Assembly (NCBI GenBank): GCA_045531955.1
Contig: JAZSFC010000027.1
Span: 118,492-182,491 of the forward strand
DNA: 64,000 nt
Reading direction: 5' to 3'
From: SIG299 sp045531955
GTDB lineage: Bacteria > Bacillota > Clostridia > Lachnospirales > Lachnospiraceae
In this document: positions 26,468-35,217 of the stretch, piece by piece
How the letters are laid out: each line of letters opens with the position of its first letter
Position numbering within the stretch: position 1 is the first letter of the stretch
Position numbers and translations under genes: made by a program
The notes under the pieces: generated by a model
What the model was told of the DNA's origin: nothing
Seen by the model: only the letters and a program-made list of their open reading frames with translations
The model's database searches: none

Positions 26468-28375
26468 TTATTCTAAAAACATATTCAGGTCGATACCGTC
26501 TGCCATGGCGCTGTATCCTTCGTACGGATGCAAACCATCTGCCTTCGTATACTCATATAACAGATTGATTGGATTTGCAGGGTCCGCCAAAACAGATTCA
26601 AAGTCGATGATACCGTCAAAACCGGATTCTTCCGAACGCATCCAGTCATTCACCATGGTTCTTAATTCCTCTGCCTGGGCAGTATAATAATCACTGGTAC
26701 CAAACGGAGTAACCGGAGCGGCGTACACCTTAATTCCGTTGGCATGGCATAAGTCAACCATCTTCTTGTACTCCGGAATCAGCTGATTATACTTGGCAGT
26801 ATTGTTTACCTTACCAATATCATTTACACCAAAGTAAATAACCACATAGCCTACATTATCATGCTCCAAAACATCTCTGGAAAATCTCTGCTTTCCTGAT
26901 ACCGTCGGATATGCGCCAAGAACGGAGTTGGAACCAAGACCTTCATTTAAAACAGCAATTTTCTTTGTTTCTTCGTTCGCCTGAAGTCTCTTTGCCAGAT
27001 AGTCAATATATCTCGTATAGCTGTCCGGCTTCTTGCCTAAATAGCCGGCATCGGTACCGTAACCGTCGGTAATGGAGTCGCCAAAAAATACTACAGCCTT
27101 ACCGCCCGGACAAAGTACGGCACAATCTGCGAGGAAATACCAGGCGGTAGTTTCTCTCGCACCGATATAGGTTTCTCTTGTAGTCTGGTCACCCTTCATC
27201 TGGTAAGTGGTTGCTCTGGCACCTCTGTGACCGGTGATATTGGTAGTCGGAGCCTTACCAAAATACATGGAAATTGCAAGATTATCCAAACCTTCTACTG
27301 CTAAATCAATCGGGTCGGTGAAAATCACTTTACCCTTCGGAATAACAAAGGAGGTCTGTCCGTTTACGGTAACCGCTACGTCTGTTTCCGGAAGAATGGT
27401 AGACATATCTACTTTGGAATTACCGTGGCCCTTGCCGTCTGCCAAAGCATCCTTGGACTGCTTAGCAACATGCATGGAGTTTACTTCCACATCACATTCG
27501 CCATACTGGTTGGAAAGACGGAATCTGATCTGTGTACCTCCCGCTGTTACACGGATAATCTGGCGGATGGTTGTTCCTTCCAGTGCCAGTTTTGGCATTG
27601 CACCGTCAGTAGGTCCGGATAAATTACACTTTTCTTCTGTGGTTGCCCAAGCAGATAACCAGTCGCCGGAATCCTGAGAAGCGGCAGGTTCTTCCTTCTC
27701 GGTACCGGAAATAACAATGGAGCAAAGGGTTACATTCTGAAGCTTTACATCATAACTGGCAGAAGCAAACATAACTGCCGTTGCCGTCTGTGCAGCTTTC
27801 AAAGTAACTGTAGTTTCTACTTCTTCTGCCGTATTTGGTACAGCAATAATTTCTTCCGTACAATTATTTATGGAATCATCCGTCAAATAAAAGCGGACTG
27901 CCGTATCATCAGCAGAAGCAAATTTAACTTTTACCGTAAGGGTTACTGTATCTCCGGAGTTAATATAATCCGGAAGCGGAAATGCACATTTATCTACCAG
28001 GCCACCCTCAAAAGTAATACTTCCGTCATCATTTTGTACACCGATGTCCTGACCCCACACGGAAATCCTGGAAGTCAGATCAAGAGAACCGTCCGATACT
28101 TCAGGTGCCGGCGTTGCCGTTGGCTGTGGTGTCGGTGTTGCAGTCGGCTCCGGTGTTGGTGTTGCCGTCGGTTCCGGTGTCGGTGTTGCGGTCGGCTCCG
28201 GTGTAGCAGTCGGCGCTGTCGTTGCGGTTGGTTCAGCAGTCGGCTCAACTGCTTGCGTTGCAGTCGGTGCCACAGTCGGGTCCGGAGTTATTGCCGTCTG
28301 ACCGCATGCCGTCAGGCACAAAGATGCTGCCAGCAGTACACTAAGTAACATAGATTTTGCTTTTTTATTTCTCAT
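26468..28375 (-). CDS. surface SGNH/GDSL esterase lipoprotein with Thr/Pro linker
   Basis: The 635-residue protein starts with a lipoprotein signal (LLAASLCLTACG, lipid Cys about 25). A long Thr/Pro/Glu repeat (about 30-90) follows, then a beta-sandwich module (about 98-225) that may bind carbohydrate, and a domain typical of SGNH esterases. The catalytic SGNH domain (about 425-635) shows AVVFFGDSITDGYG, IYFGVNDIGK and the Asp-His pair in ADGLHPYEGYS. It lies alone between two terminators just upstream of the xylan operon. It probably removes acetyl or other ester groups from xylan outside the cell, complementing the cytoplasmic esterase. Confidence 0.85.
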   Translation of the reverse strand: MRNKKAKSMLLSVLLAASLCLTACGQTAITPDPTVAPTATQAVEPTAEPTATTAPTATPEPTATPTPEPTATPTPEPTATPTPQPTATPAPEVSDGSLDLTSRISVWGQDIGVQNDDGSITFEGGLVDKCAFPLPDYINSGDTVTLTVKVKFASADDTAVRFYLTDDSINNCTEEIIAVPNTAEEVETTVTLKAAQTATAVMFASASYDVKLQNVTLCSIVISGTEKEEPAASQDSGDWLSAWATTEEKCNLSGPTDGAMPKLALEGTTIRQIIRVTAGGTQIRFRLSNQYGECDVEVNSMHVAKQSKDALADGKGHGNSKVDMSTILPETDVAVTVNGQTSFVIPKGKVIFTDPIDLAVEGLDNLAISMYFGKAPTTNITGHRGARATTYQMKGDQTTRETYIGARETTAWYFLADCAVLCPGGKAVVFFGDSITDGYGTDAGYLGKKPDSYTRYIDYLAKRLQANEETKKIAVLNEGLGSNSVLGAYPTVSGKQRFSRDVLEHDNVGYVVIYFGVNDIGKVNNTAKYNQLIPEYKKMVDLCHANGIKVYAAPVTPFGTSDYYTAQAEELRTMVNDWMRSEESGFDGIIDFESVLADPANPINLLYEYTKADGLHPYEGYSAMADGIDLNMFLE

Positions 28376-28462
28376 ACGTTTGTTTCCTATCCTTTCCTGA
28401 TATATTTTGTCATAATCTTTCCCTATTCTTAAAATAGTCGTTCAATGACACGAAACAACCGT

Positions 28463-28471
28463 ATTATAGCA
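28463..28471 (-). promoter_or_regulatory. extended -10 element upstream of the SGNH lipoprotein gene
   Basis: The minus strand reads TGCTATAAT, a consensus extended -10 box, about 90 bases before the start at 28375. No convincing -35 box accompanies it, which extended -10 promoters tolerate. Confidence 0.5.
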
Positions 28472-28535
28472 CGCAAATTTTAATGCAACTAATCTCTGTT
28501 TGCTATTTTGTGCGTTAATTTTGCTTTTTCACAAA

Positions 28536-28565
28536 AAACTACCCGGAGATTCTCTACTCCGGGTA
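28536..28565 (-). terminator. rho-independent terminator of the LTA-synthase-like gene
   Basis: The stem ACCCGGAG/CTCCGGGT overlaps the last codons of the gene and is followed by a T run on the minus strand. Confidence 0.88.
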
Positions 28566-30722
28566 ATATATTGTCTCTTCTGTTTCACTTAATACAATTT
28601 CATCATTTCCCTGCTGTCGCACCGTAATACGGTATCCCTCATCCTCCGGTTCCGGAAGATTCCTTGCCGCCAGCAAAGCATCCGTCAAAAAGATGGTTTC
28701 TACCGGTTCCCCGTTTACGACTACCTTGCTCCACTCCGTAAAGTTTTGTCCCCGGATGTAAAGCAGAGGTTCTTCTTCCTCCAGCATGGACGCTTTAAAG
28801 TACGCCTCCAGTATCCGGATTTCCTCCAGCCCCATCTTCATTTCTGTCCGCTCATACGGGTTCACGCCCTGATATACTTCCATTTCTCCATAGAGCATGT
28901 CATACATCAGTAGCTGCATATTCTCCAGATAATCCTCTTCTTCCTGCCGGTACATATGATACTGAGGCATAATTCCCTCTTCTATTCCCAGTAATTGCAT
29001 TACCCTTGCAGACAGCTGATAGGACTGCAAATCCATATCTGCTGCCATAAGACCAAAATTACTCCATATTACATATTCGGTTTGAAAAGAGTTGCCGTTG
29101 GTCAGCAGTTCATCCGACAATCCAAGGCTCGGAAGGTGATCCCCGTACAATACCAGCACCGTTTTTTCCTGACAGGCACTTAAGTTAAGAATCAGTTCCT
29201 TTAAGAAATCATCCATCCCTTTTAACTGGTGTACATAGTATAAATACTGATAATAATACTCTGCCAGTTCTTCCGGCAGGTTAATCTCCAGCGTAGTTTC
29301 CGGAAGCAAAGGTTCCTCTGGATAAGCTCCGTGTCCCTGTACGGAAATGGCATAAATATAATCCCGTTCCTTGGTTTTAGCCAGTGTTTTCATAATCTGG
29401 CCTACCAGCACCCGGTCCCTTGCCCAGTTCAGTTCATTTACCTCCGCCTTTGCCATATACTCTATGGAAATATAGCGGTCAAAGCCCAGGTTGGCAAACA
29501 CCTCGTTACGGTTATAAAAAGTACCGTCATTATTATGCATTGCCGTAGCTGAGTATCCCAGCTTCTTTAAAATATGGGCCGCACTTTCACAAACCGTATC
29601 CTTCAGTATCGTTTTATACGGATACTCCCCCGGACCGAAAAAATCCAGATTCATACCGGTGATACATTCAAATTCCGTATTAGCAGTTCCGGCCCCGATG
29701 GACGGAACTTCTAAAAATCCACTCGGATATTTTTCCTTTAAATACGTAAAAAACGGAACCGGATCTTCCGAGCAGGAAAAATTATCAATATATTTCACAT
29801 CAAAAAAGGACTCCAGCTGCAAAAAGATAATATTCGGATTGTTTTCTTTCAACGCCGGTTCTTCTGTCGGAACAGGAGGTTCCGTTATTTCCGGTACTGC
29901 AGTTATCTGCGGTTCTTCCGTTGGCACAGGTGTTTCCGTTGCTTCCGGCACAGGTGTTATTGTTACAGGCAGTTTCGTCGGCGACGGGGAAATCGTTACC
30001 AGTTCCCGTCCCTCTTCTTCCTCGTATTTATTTAAAAAGTTACCTACTGTTTCCCCGGAATAGTCCTCCGGCTTTTCAATGCCGGTGTTTAATACACTGT
30101 TCATGAAACAGTACGGAAGTCCGTTCTCATGAAATGCCTTCGCAAGATTACCGAAATTCCGGTCCAGCAACCCCACTCCCATGCCGAAATTGGTAAGCAA
30201 AAGACACAGAACAGTCAGCAGACCGCAAAACGGAATACTGAATTTGTAAGGAACAATAGTTTCTTCCTTCTTTGCCCTTCTAAACATAAGCACGCAAAGA
30301 ACAATAGCAACAACCACGCCCAAAACAATCAGCACAACTCCAATCCATGACAGGTACCGGTTAGCAATGGCCAATGCATCCTTTATCAACGCCAGATCCA
30401 CTGCGGTAAACGGGGTTGTCCTGAATGACAACAGCACAAAATCCGTCACACCAATGGCAGCCCACAAAAGCAGCACCACCGACAGCACAAAAATCCTGCG
30501 CCGGAATAACAGACACAAAGAAGCCGTAGTTGCAATAATCAGGGCATTATATAAAAACACCAGCGGTTCCCGAATCAAAAACAAGCATAAATCCACCACC
30601 GATTTTCTTGAGCAGAGTTCCACAAAGCACAAGCAAAGCAGGGATGGCACATAACAATATACTAAAAATTCTTTCCATATCACTTTCATTTGAACACGGA
30701 ATGTATTCCAAAGTTCCTTCAT
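28554..30722 (-). CDS. LTA synthase-like membrane sulfatase-fold phosphoglycerol transferase
   Basis: A 722-residue protein with about five membrane helices in residues 15-210, then a Thr/Pro-rich linker (about 245-295), then an extracellular sulfatase-fold domain (about 300-600). Motifs include NIIFLQLESFFD, the catalytic Thr region GAGTANTEFECITGM, ATAMHNNDGTFYNR and LVLYGDHLPSLG, as in LtaS-type enzymes that move glycerol-phosphate from phosphatidylglycerol. Family members have a linker here, but not usually this Thr/Pro repeat. The C-terminal 120 residues (LYIRGQNFTEWSKVVVNGEP) look like an added Ig-like domain. The start follows AAAGGA. Confidence 0.85.
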   Translation of the reverse strand: MKELWNTFRVQMKVIWKEFLVYCYVPSLLCLCFVELCSRKSVVDLCLFLIREPLVFLYNALIIATTASLCLLFRRRIFVLSVVLLLWAAIGVTDFVLLSFRTTPFTAVDLALIKDALAIANRYLSWIGVVLIVLGVVVAIVLCVLMFRRAKKEETIVPYKFSIPFCGLLTVLCLLLTNFGMGVGLLDRNFGNLAKAFHENGLPYCFMNSVLNTGIEKPEDYSGETVGNFLNKYEEEEGRELVTISPSPTKLPVTITPVPEATETPVPTEEPQITAVPEITEPPVPTEEPALKENNPNIIFLQLESFFDVKYIDNFSCSEDPVPFFTYLKEKYPSGFLEVPSIGAGTANTEFECITGMNLDFFGPGEYPYKTILKDTVCESAAHILKKLGYSATAMHNNDGTFYNRNEVFANLGFDRYISIEYMAKAEVNELNWARDRVLVGQIMKTLAKTKERDYIYAISVQGHGAYPEEPLLPETTLEINLPEELAEYYYQYLYYVHQLKGMDDFLKELILNLSACQEKTVLVLYGDHLPSLGLSDELLTNGNSFQTEYVIWSNFGLMAADMDLQSYQLSARVMQLLGIEEGIMPQYHMYRQEEEDYLENMQLLMYDMLYGEMEVYQGVNPYERTEMKMGLEEIRILEAYFKASMLEEEEPLLYIRGQNFTEWSKVVVNGEPVETIFLTDALLAARNLPEPEDEGYRITVRQQGNDEIVLSETEETIYYPE

Positions 30723-30787
30723 ATATTGTAATCCTTTCCGGTTATCTTAAAAACCAAACGAATAGCGGTACTATCCGACACCAATAC

Positions 30788-30816
30788 TATATAGCATATT
30801 TTGCGCCAAAACACAA
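30788..30816 (-). promoter_or_regulatory. possible promoter of the LTA-synthase-like gene
   Basis: On the minus strand TTGTGT (30816-30811) and TATATA (30793-30788) are 17 bases apart, about 65 bases before the start codon. Match is moderate. Confidence 0.4.
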
Positions 30817-30839
30817 ATTAAGATTTCCTTAAAATGAAG

Positions 30840-30904
30840 TTGACAAAACAATATGATTTATGTTACACTCAGTTTAACAATTAAACAATCATTTAATCGT
30901 TTAA
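30840..30904 (+). promoter_or_regulatory. promoter and ArsR-type operator of the metal-efflux operon
   Basis: TTGACA (30840-30845) and TACACT (30864-30869) are 18 bases apart. Directly downstream lie overlapping inverted repeats: GTTTAA-CAA-TTAAAC (30872-30886) and TTAAAC (30881-30886) with GTTTAA (30899-30904) twelve bases later. AT-rich palindromes just after the -10 box are typical of ArsR/SmtB operators, and the repressor is encoded at the end of this operon. Confidence 0.65.
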
Positions 30905-30946
30905 TTGAATTGCATTTACTATTTATTGAAAACGGAGGATTTTATC

Positions 30947-31168
30947 ATGAAAAAAACATATCTTATGGAAGACCTTTGCTGCGCAAACTGTGCCAACAAA
31001 ATCGAAACCCAGATTAAAGAACTGGACGGTGTTATTTCCGCCAGCTTAAACTTCATTGCCCAGAAACTGTTCGTGGAATTTGAAGACCATATTGCGGACA
31101 CCATTACCGCATCCGTTGTAAAAATTGCTACTAAAGTAGAGCCGGATGTTACCGTAGAAGAAATGTAA
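30947..31168 (+). CDS. stand-alone heavy-metal-associated (HMA) domain protein
   Basis: I use the ATG at 30947, seven bases after GGAGG. The 73-residue protein is a single HMA fold. The metal-binding CxxC is at residues 12-15 (LCCANCANKIE), with an extra Cys at 11. The next gene, 14 bases on, is a P-type ATPase lacking the usual N-terminal HMA domain, so this protein most likely supplies that domain in trans as metallochaperone. An upstream ORF extension has no ribosome site. Confidence 0.9.
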   Translation: MKKTYLMEDLCCANCANKIETQIKELDGVISASLNFIAQKLFVEFEDHIADTITASVVKIATKVEPDVTVEEM

Positions 31169-31182
31169 ATTTTGGTGATCTT

Positions 31183-33078
31183 ATGACAAAAAAGCAGAAA
31201 AAAATGTTAAAGAAAATTCTTCTGGCAGTCGCAGTATTTGTCGTTGCCTGCCTTATTTCCTATCTGCTTCCGGACTTTCCCGGAAAGCAGTGGGTTTCCC
31301 TTGCCGTCTTTCTTGCTGCCTACTTTCTTGCCGGCGCAGATATTGTCCGCAAAGCACTGTTAGGAATTAAAAACGGTCAGGTATTTGATGAAAACTTCTT
31401 AATGGCACTGGCTACCGTGGGAGCCTTTTTTGTGGGCGAATATCCGGAAGGTGTTATGGTAATGATTCTTTTCCAAATCGGAGAACTGTTTCAGGCCTAT
31501 GCCGTAGGAAAATCCAGAAAATCCATTTCCTCCCTGATGCAAATCCGGCCGGACTACGCCAATCTTCTCGTGAACGGTGAAATAACCGAAGTTCCTCCGG
31601 AAAAAGTATCCGTCGGTGATTTCATTTTAGTGAAACCGGGTGAAAAAATTCCACTGGACGGTATTATCACCGAGGGCACCTCTTCTTTAGATACCGCTGC
31701 CCTTACTGGAGAATCTCTTCCAAGGGAAGTATCCGTCGGCGATACTGCTATCAGCGGTTGTATCAACTTACGTGGTACCCTTACGGTTCAGGTTACTAAA
31801 ACTTCCTCCGAGTCCACTGTATCCAAAATTTTAGATATGGTAGAAAACGCCTCCGCAAGAAAAGCACAGGCAGAAAACTTTATTTCCCGCTTCGCAAAAT
31901 ATTACACCCCGGTGGTGGTTATTCTTGCGGTATTACTGGCATTCCTTCCGCCGCTTATTTTAAAAGACAGCTTCTCCGAATGGATTTACCGGGCATTAAA
32001 CTTCCTGGTTGTTTCCTGCCCGTGTGCCCTCGTAATTTCCGTACCTCTCAGCTTTTTCGGTGGTATCGGCGGTGCCGCAAAGCAGGGTATTTTAATGAAA
32101 GGCAGCAACTATCTGGAAGTCCTTGCCAAAACCGATGCTTTTGTATTTGATAAAACCGGAACCCTTACCAAAGGTAACTTTAAGGTAACAAAGCTGGCAC
32201 CGGCAGGCCTCAGTGAAACTGATTTATTAAAGTATACTGCGTTGGCAGAAAGCCAGTCTTCCCACCCAATTGCTGTTTCCATTGTGGAAGAATACAAAAC
32301 AGCATGCACATTGCTGTCCGAAACCGGTTCTTTTTCTGATGTTTCCGACGTAGAAGAGCTGGCAGGCTTTGGTGTCCGGGCTATCGCAGAAGAAAAAGAA
32401 ATATTTGCGGGTAATCTCCGCCTGATGAAAGAAAAGAACATCCCTCTTCCGGCAGACATCTCAGAATTTGCCACCGGCACTGCGGTATATGTAGCCATTG
32501 ACGGAACCTTTGCCGGCACCATTTGCGTGGAAGATGAAATCAAGCCGGATACGGTTCCTGCTATAGAAAGCCTTAAAGCTTCCGGCATCCAAAAACTTGT
32601 CATGCTGACCGGCGACAAAAAAGCTACCGGTGAAGCTATTGCAAAAAAACTCGGTTTAAGTGACGTCCATACCGAACTTTTACCGGCAGATAAAGTAACC
32701 CATCTGGAAGAATTACTTGCCCTGCAGCCTGCTGGACACTCTCTTGCTTACGTAGGCGACGGAATTAACGATGCTCCGGTTCTTGCCCGTGCCGATATCG
32801 GTATCGCCATGGGAGGCCTTGGCTCCGATGCAGCCATTGAAGCGGCCGATATTGTCATTATGACGGATGAACCGAGTAAGCTTCCGGCGGCTATCCGTAT
32901 TGCAAGAGGTACGATGCGCATCGTACGTCAAAATATTGTTTTTGCCCTTGGAATAAAGGTGCTGGTACTGCTTCTTAGCGCCCTGGGATATTCTAATATG
33001 TGGATGGCCATCTTTGCCGATGTAGGTGTTTGTGTCCTGGCTATCTTAAATTCCATGCAGGCATTGAGATTGAAATAA
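31183..33078 (+). CDS. cadA: P1B-type heavy-metal (Zn/Cd/Pb) exporting ATPase
   Basis: A 631-residue transporter. The membrane metal motif is CPC (VVSCPCALVISVP, about 278-290). The phosphorylated Asp lies in FDKTGTLTKG (about 322), the actuator loop in LTGESLPREV and the hinge in VGDGINDAPVLARAD (about 525). CPC with Lys in KGSNYLEVLAK and a final membrane segment LLSALGYSNMWMAIFADVGV fits the Zn/Cd class rather than copper pumps. The usual N-terminal HMA domain is absent and encoded separately just upstream. It would export divalent soft metals. Confidence 0.93.
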   Translation: MTKKQKKMLKKILLAVAVFVVACLISYLLPDFPGKQWVSLAVFLAAYFLAGADIVRKALLGIKNGQVFDENFLMALATVGAFFVGEYPEGVMVMILFQIGELFQAYAVGKSRKSISSLMQIRPDYANLLVNGEITEVPPEKVSVGDFILVKPGEKIPLDGIITEGTSSLDTAALTGESLPREVSVGDTAISGCINLRGTLTVQVTKTSSESTVSKILDMVENASARKAQAENFISRFAKYYTPVVVILAVLLAFLPPLILKDSFSEWIYRALNFLVVSCPCALVISVPLSFFGGIGGAAKQGILMKGSNYLEVLAKTDAFVFDKTGTLTKGNFKVTKLAPAGLSETDLLKYTALAESQSSHPIAVSIVEEYKTACTLLSETGSFSDVSDVEELAGFGVRAIAEEKEIFAGNLRLMKEKNIPLPADISEFATGTAVYVAIDGTFAGTICVEDEIKPDTVPAIESLKASGIQKLVMLTGDKKATGEAIAKKLGLSDVHTELLPADKVTHLEELLALQPAGHSLAYVGDGINDAPVLARADIGIAMGGLGSDAAIEAADIVIMTDEPSKLPAAIRIARGTMRIVRQNIVFALGIKVLVLLLSALGYSNMWMAIFADVGVCVLAILNSMQALRLK

Positions 33079-33093
33079 CAAAGGAGGTGTCTT

Positions 33094-33714
33094 ATGTTCT
33101 GGGATACTGTTGCACCTTTATATAATTTATTTGAAAACTTTTACAACGGGAAAGTAAACAAGCAGGTACAATCTGAGGTTGCAGGACTGATTGACCCAAG
33201 TGACCGGGTATTGGAATGTGCTTGCGGTGCCGGAATGTTAAGTGTTCCTATTGCGAGGAGCTGCCGAGAACTGATTGCCACTGACTACTCCACCGGAATG
33301 CTTACGCAAACAAAAAAGGCCTGCAAAGACCTTCCAAATGTCAGCATCAAGCGGGCGGATATTATGCGCTTAAAGTGCAACGATAACTCCTTTGATAAAG
33401 TGGTTGCCGGCAATGTAATTCACCTGTTAGATAACCCGACAGCTGCCTTAGAGGAGCTTCTTCGTGTCTGTAAACCGGGCGGAAAGCTGATTATACCAAC
33501 CTACATCAACATTGAGCGAAACGGAAATCCGGATATTCTGGTAAGAATTTTTAAAAAGTTGGGTGCAGATTTTAAACAGCAATATAAATTTGCTTCCTAT
33601 CAGGAATTTTTTAAAGAATCCGGTTATCCTGATGCAGAATACATTTTAGTCGATGGAAAAATGCCATGCGCTATTGCGATTATTACGAAGAAGGAGGATA
33701 TGGAAAATGAGTAG
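33094..33714 (+). CDS. class I SAM-dependent methyltransferase in metal operon
   Basis: A 206-residue protein with the Rossmann-type SAM site VLECACGAGMLSVPIA (about 45) and later motifs NVSIKRADIMRLKCNDNSFDKV and LLRVCKPGGKLIIPTYI, typical of UbiE/COQ5-like enzymes. AGGAGG precedes the ATG. Its last codons overlap the start of the ArsR gene by eight bases, so the two are translationally linked. The substrate is unknown. Its presence inside a metal-efflux operon could mean methylation of a metal or metalloid, or of a lipid or thiol, but nothing in the sequence decides. Confidence 0.88.
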   Translation: MFWDTVAPLYNLFENFYNGKVNKQVQSEVAGLIDPSDRVLECACGAGMLSVPIARSCRELIATDYSTGMLTQTKKACKDLPNVSIKRADIMRLKCNDNSFDKVVAGNVIHLLDNPTAALEELLRVCKPGGKLIIPTYINIERNGNPDILVRIFKKLGADFKQQYKFASYQEFFKESGYPDAEYILVDGKMPCAIAIITKKEDMENE

Positions 33715-34105
33715 TACTAATTGTTCCCATGAACATCATGAGCATTGTGAAGTCTGCGACCACCTGCATAACCATGGCGGAAACTTAACCGACCTCATGT
33801 CCTCCATCCCGACAGAGCAGCAATTTTTCATGGCCGCAGATATATTTTCCATGCTTTGTGACAGTACAAGACTTCGCATCCTCTGGCTTCTTTGTCACAC
33901 AGAAGAATGTGTCAGTGATATTGCCGCCGCAGTAAGCATGAGCAGTCCGGCGGTCTCTCACCATTTAAGAAATCTGAAACAGTCCGGGCTGATCACCAGC
34001 CGCAGGGAAGGTAAGGAAGTGCTGTACACCCTTGCAAAAACAAAAGAAGCAAGTTTAGTGCACAACATGATAGATGATATTTTTGAAATTAATTGTCCAA
34101 GATAA
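33707..34105 (+). CDS. ArsR/SmtB-family metal-sensing repressor
   Basis: I use the ATG at 33707, preceded by AAGGAGG; longer frames lie inside the methyltransferase gene. The 132-residue protein begins with a His/Cys-rich tail (CSHEHHEHCEVCDHLHNHGG) that could bind metal. A winged helix-turn-helix follows (CDSTRLRILWLL, AVSMSSPAVSHHLRNLKQ, SRREGKEVLYTL). The alpha-3 metal motif of CadC (ELCVCD) appears as EECVSD, so one Cys is missing. It is the last gene of the operon and probably represses it at the palindromes near 30872-30904. Confidence 0.92.
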   Translation: MSSTNCSHEHHEHCEVCDHLHNHGGNLTDLMSSIPTEQQFFMAADIFSMLCDSTRLRILWLLCHTEECVSDIAAAVSMSSPAVSHHLRNLKQSGLITSRREGKEVLYTLAKTKEASLVHNMIDDIFEINCPR

Positions 34106-34113
34106 TATACAAC

Positions 34114-34147
34114 AAGCCCCTGCTCCATCCGGAGTAGGGGCTCTTTT
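34114..34147 (+). terminator. terminator between convergent ArsR and PpiC genes
   Basis: AGCCCCT.CTCC and GGAG.AGGGGCT enclose ATCC, followed by TTTT on the plus strand. Confidence 0.85.
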
Positions 34148-34166
34148 CCCTTTATCCTTATTCTGT

Positions 34167-35198
34167 TTATCCTACACTCTCCATATCAAAACTCAGCACA
34201 TCCCAAATCTCATCATGCACTTCCACCGGAATAATTTCCCGCCACTCCTGATAGCGGTTCTTAAATTCCTCTTCCTGCCGTTGTGCAATCATTTCTTCTT
34301 TTTTCTCGTGAGTAGCGTCCACATCAAAATCCGTTACACAGTAGAAGATATAGTAATAATCGTTTGTCTTAACAACCTCCGATGTCTCGCCGGTGTTTAA
34401 CGCCAGCACCGCATCCTCATATTCTGCCGGGAAATCACCGATACCTCCGGTTATCTCCAACATGGCAGAGTCTTCTGTATTGGCAGAAGCAAATTTGTAA
34501 AAATCCTTCGATTCCAGGGATTGTGCACGAAGATTTTCTACCCGTACTGCCAATTCTTCCGCTTCTGTATCTTCATAAGAAACCCGGTTTCCGGAAGCGT
34601 CAATTTTAAAATTCCGGATAGCAATCGTGTAAAATTTATGCTGCGCCGCTTCTGCATCCGGAATGTCGGTATCCACATTCAGGGTCGTTGTTTCAAATGT
34701 TTTCCGTGCCAGCATATTATCCGAATAAATCCGGCGCACAATGTCGGCATTTACTCCATGCAGAAGCAAATCGGAATCCTGCAGTTTTTGCATGTACTCT
34801 TCTGTCTGGCGGTCTACTGTCTGCAATTCTTCCTCCGACAGAACAATACCAAGCTCCGATGCTTTTTGGCACACTACTTTAATGTATATAATCTGTTCCA
34901 ACGTCTGCTGCTTAATTACTTCTCCCATGGTATTACCCTGGGCATCCACTGCATACTGCCAGATTTCACTGCCATAGTACTGCTCATACTCCTGTTGCAC
35001 CGCGTTCAGGTATACTAAACCTTCCCGGTAATCCACCTGGGTATCGCCAATGCGGAGCATACTGCCTTCCTGCCATACGGTTTCTTTCGGTTTCTCCTCT
35101 CCTTTCCGGCCAAAAATCACCGCTGCCAGTACGAGCACCAATATAAAAATAATGACTTTTAACCAAACGGAACTCTTTTTATTTCTTCTACGACTCAT
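34167..35198 (-). CDS. membrane-anchored PpiC-type peptidyl-prolyl isomerase
   Basis: A 343-residue protein with a basic N-terminus and one hydrophobic helix (about 12-30), then an extracytoplasmic region. Residues about 45-180 form a helical SurA/PrsA-like chaperone domain, and about 185-310 a parvulin-like domain (FYTIAIRNFKID, GGIGDFPAEYEDAVLALNTGETSEVVKTNDYYYIFYC). It would assist folding of secreted proteins. No lipobox is visible, unlike PrsA, so the helix itself anchors it. It lies 19 bases after mfd in the pth-mfd group. Confidence 0.85.
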   Translation of the reverse strand: MSRRRNKKSSVWLKVIIFILVLVLAAVIFGRKGEEKPKETVWQEGSMLRIGDTQVDYREGLVYLNAVQQEYEQYYGSEIWQYAVDAQGNTMGEVIKQQTLEQIIYIKVVCQKASELGIVLSEEELQTVDRQTEEYMQKLQDSDLLLHGVNADIVRRIYSDNMLARKTFETTTLNVDTDIPDAEAAQHKFYTIAIRNFKIDASGNRVSYEDTEAEELAVRVENLRAQSLESKDFYKFASANTEDSAMLEITGGIGDFPAEYEDAVLALNTGETSEVVKTNDYYYIFYCVTDFDVDATHEKKEEMIAQRQEEEFKNRYQEWREIIPVEVHDEIWDVLSFDMESVG

Positions 35199-35217
35199 AA
35201 TCAGTCTCCTACTCTTA

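Noticed and set aside
28095..28270. Regular short DNA repeats, considered as a CRISPR array or minisatellite locus
   Set aside because: They code in frame for the Thr/Pro/Glu linker of the SGNH lipoprotein; there are no unique spacers.
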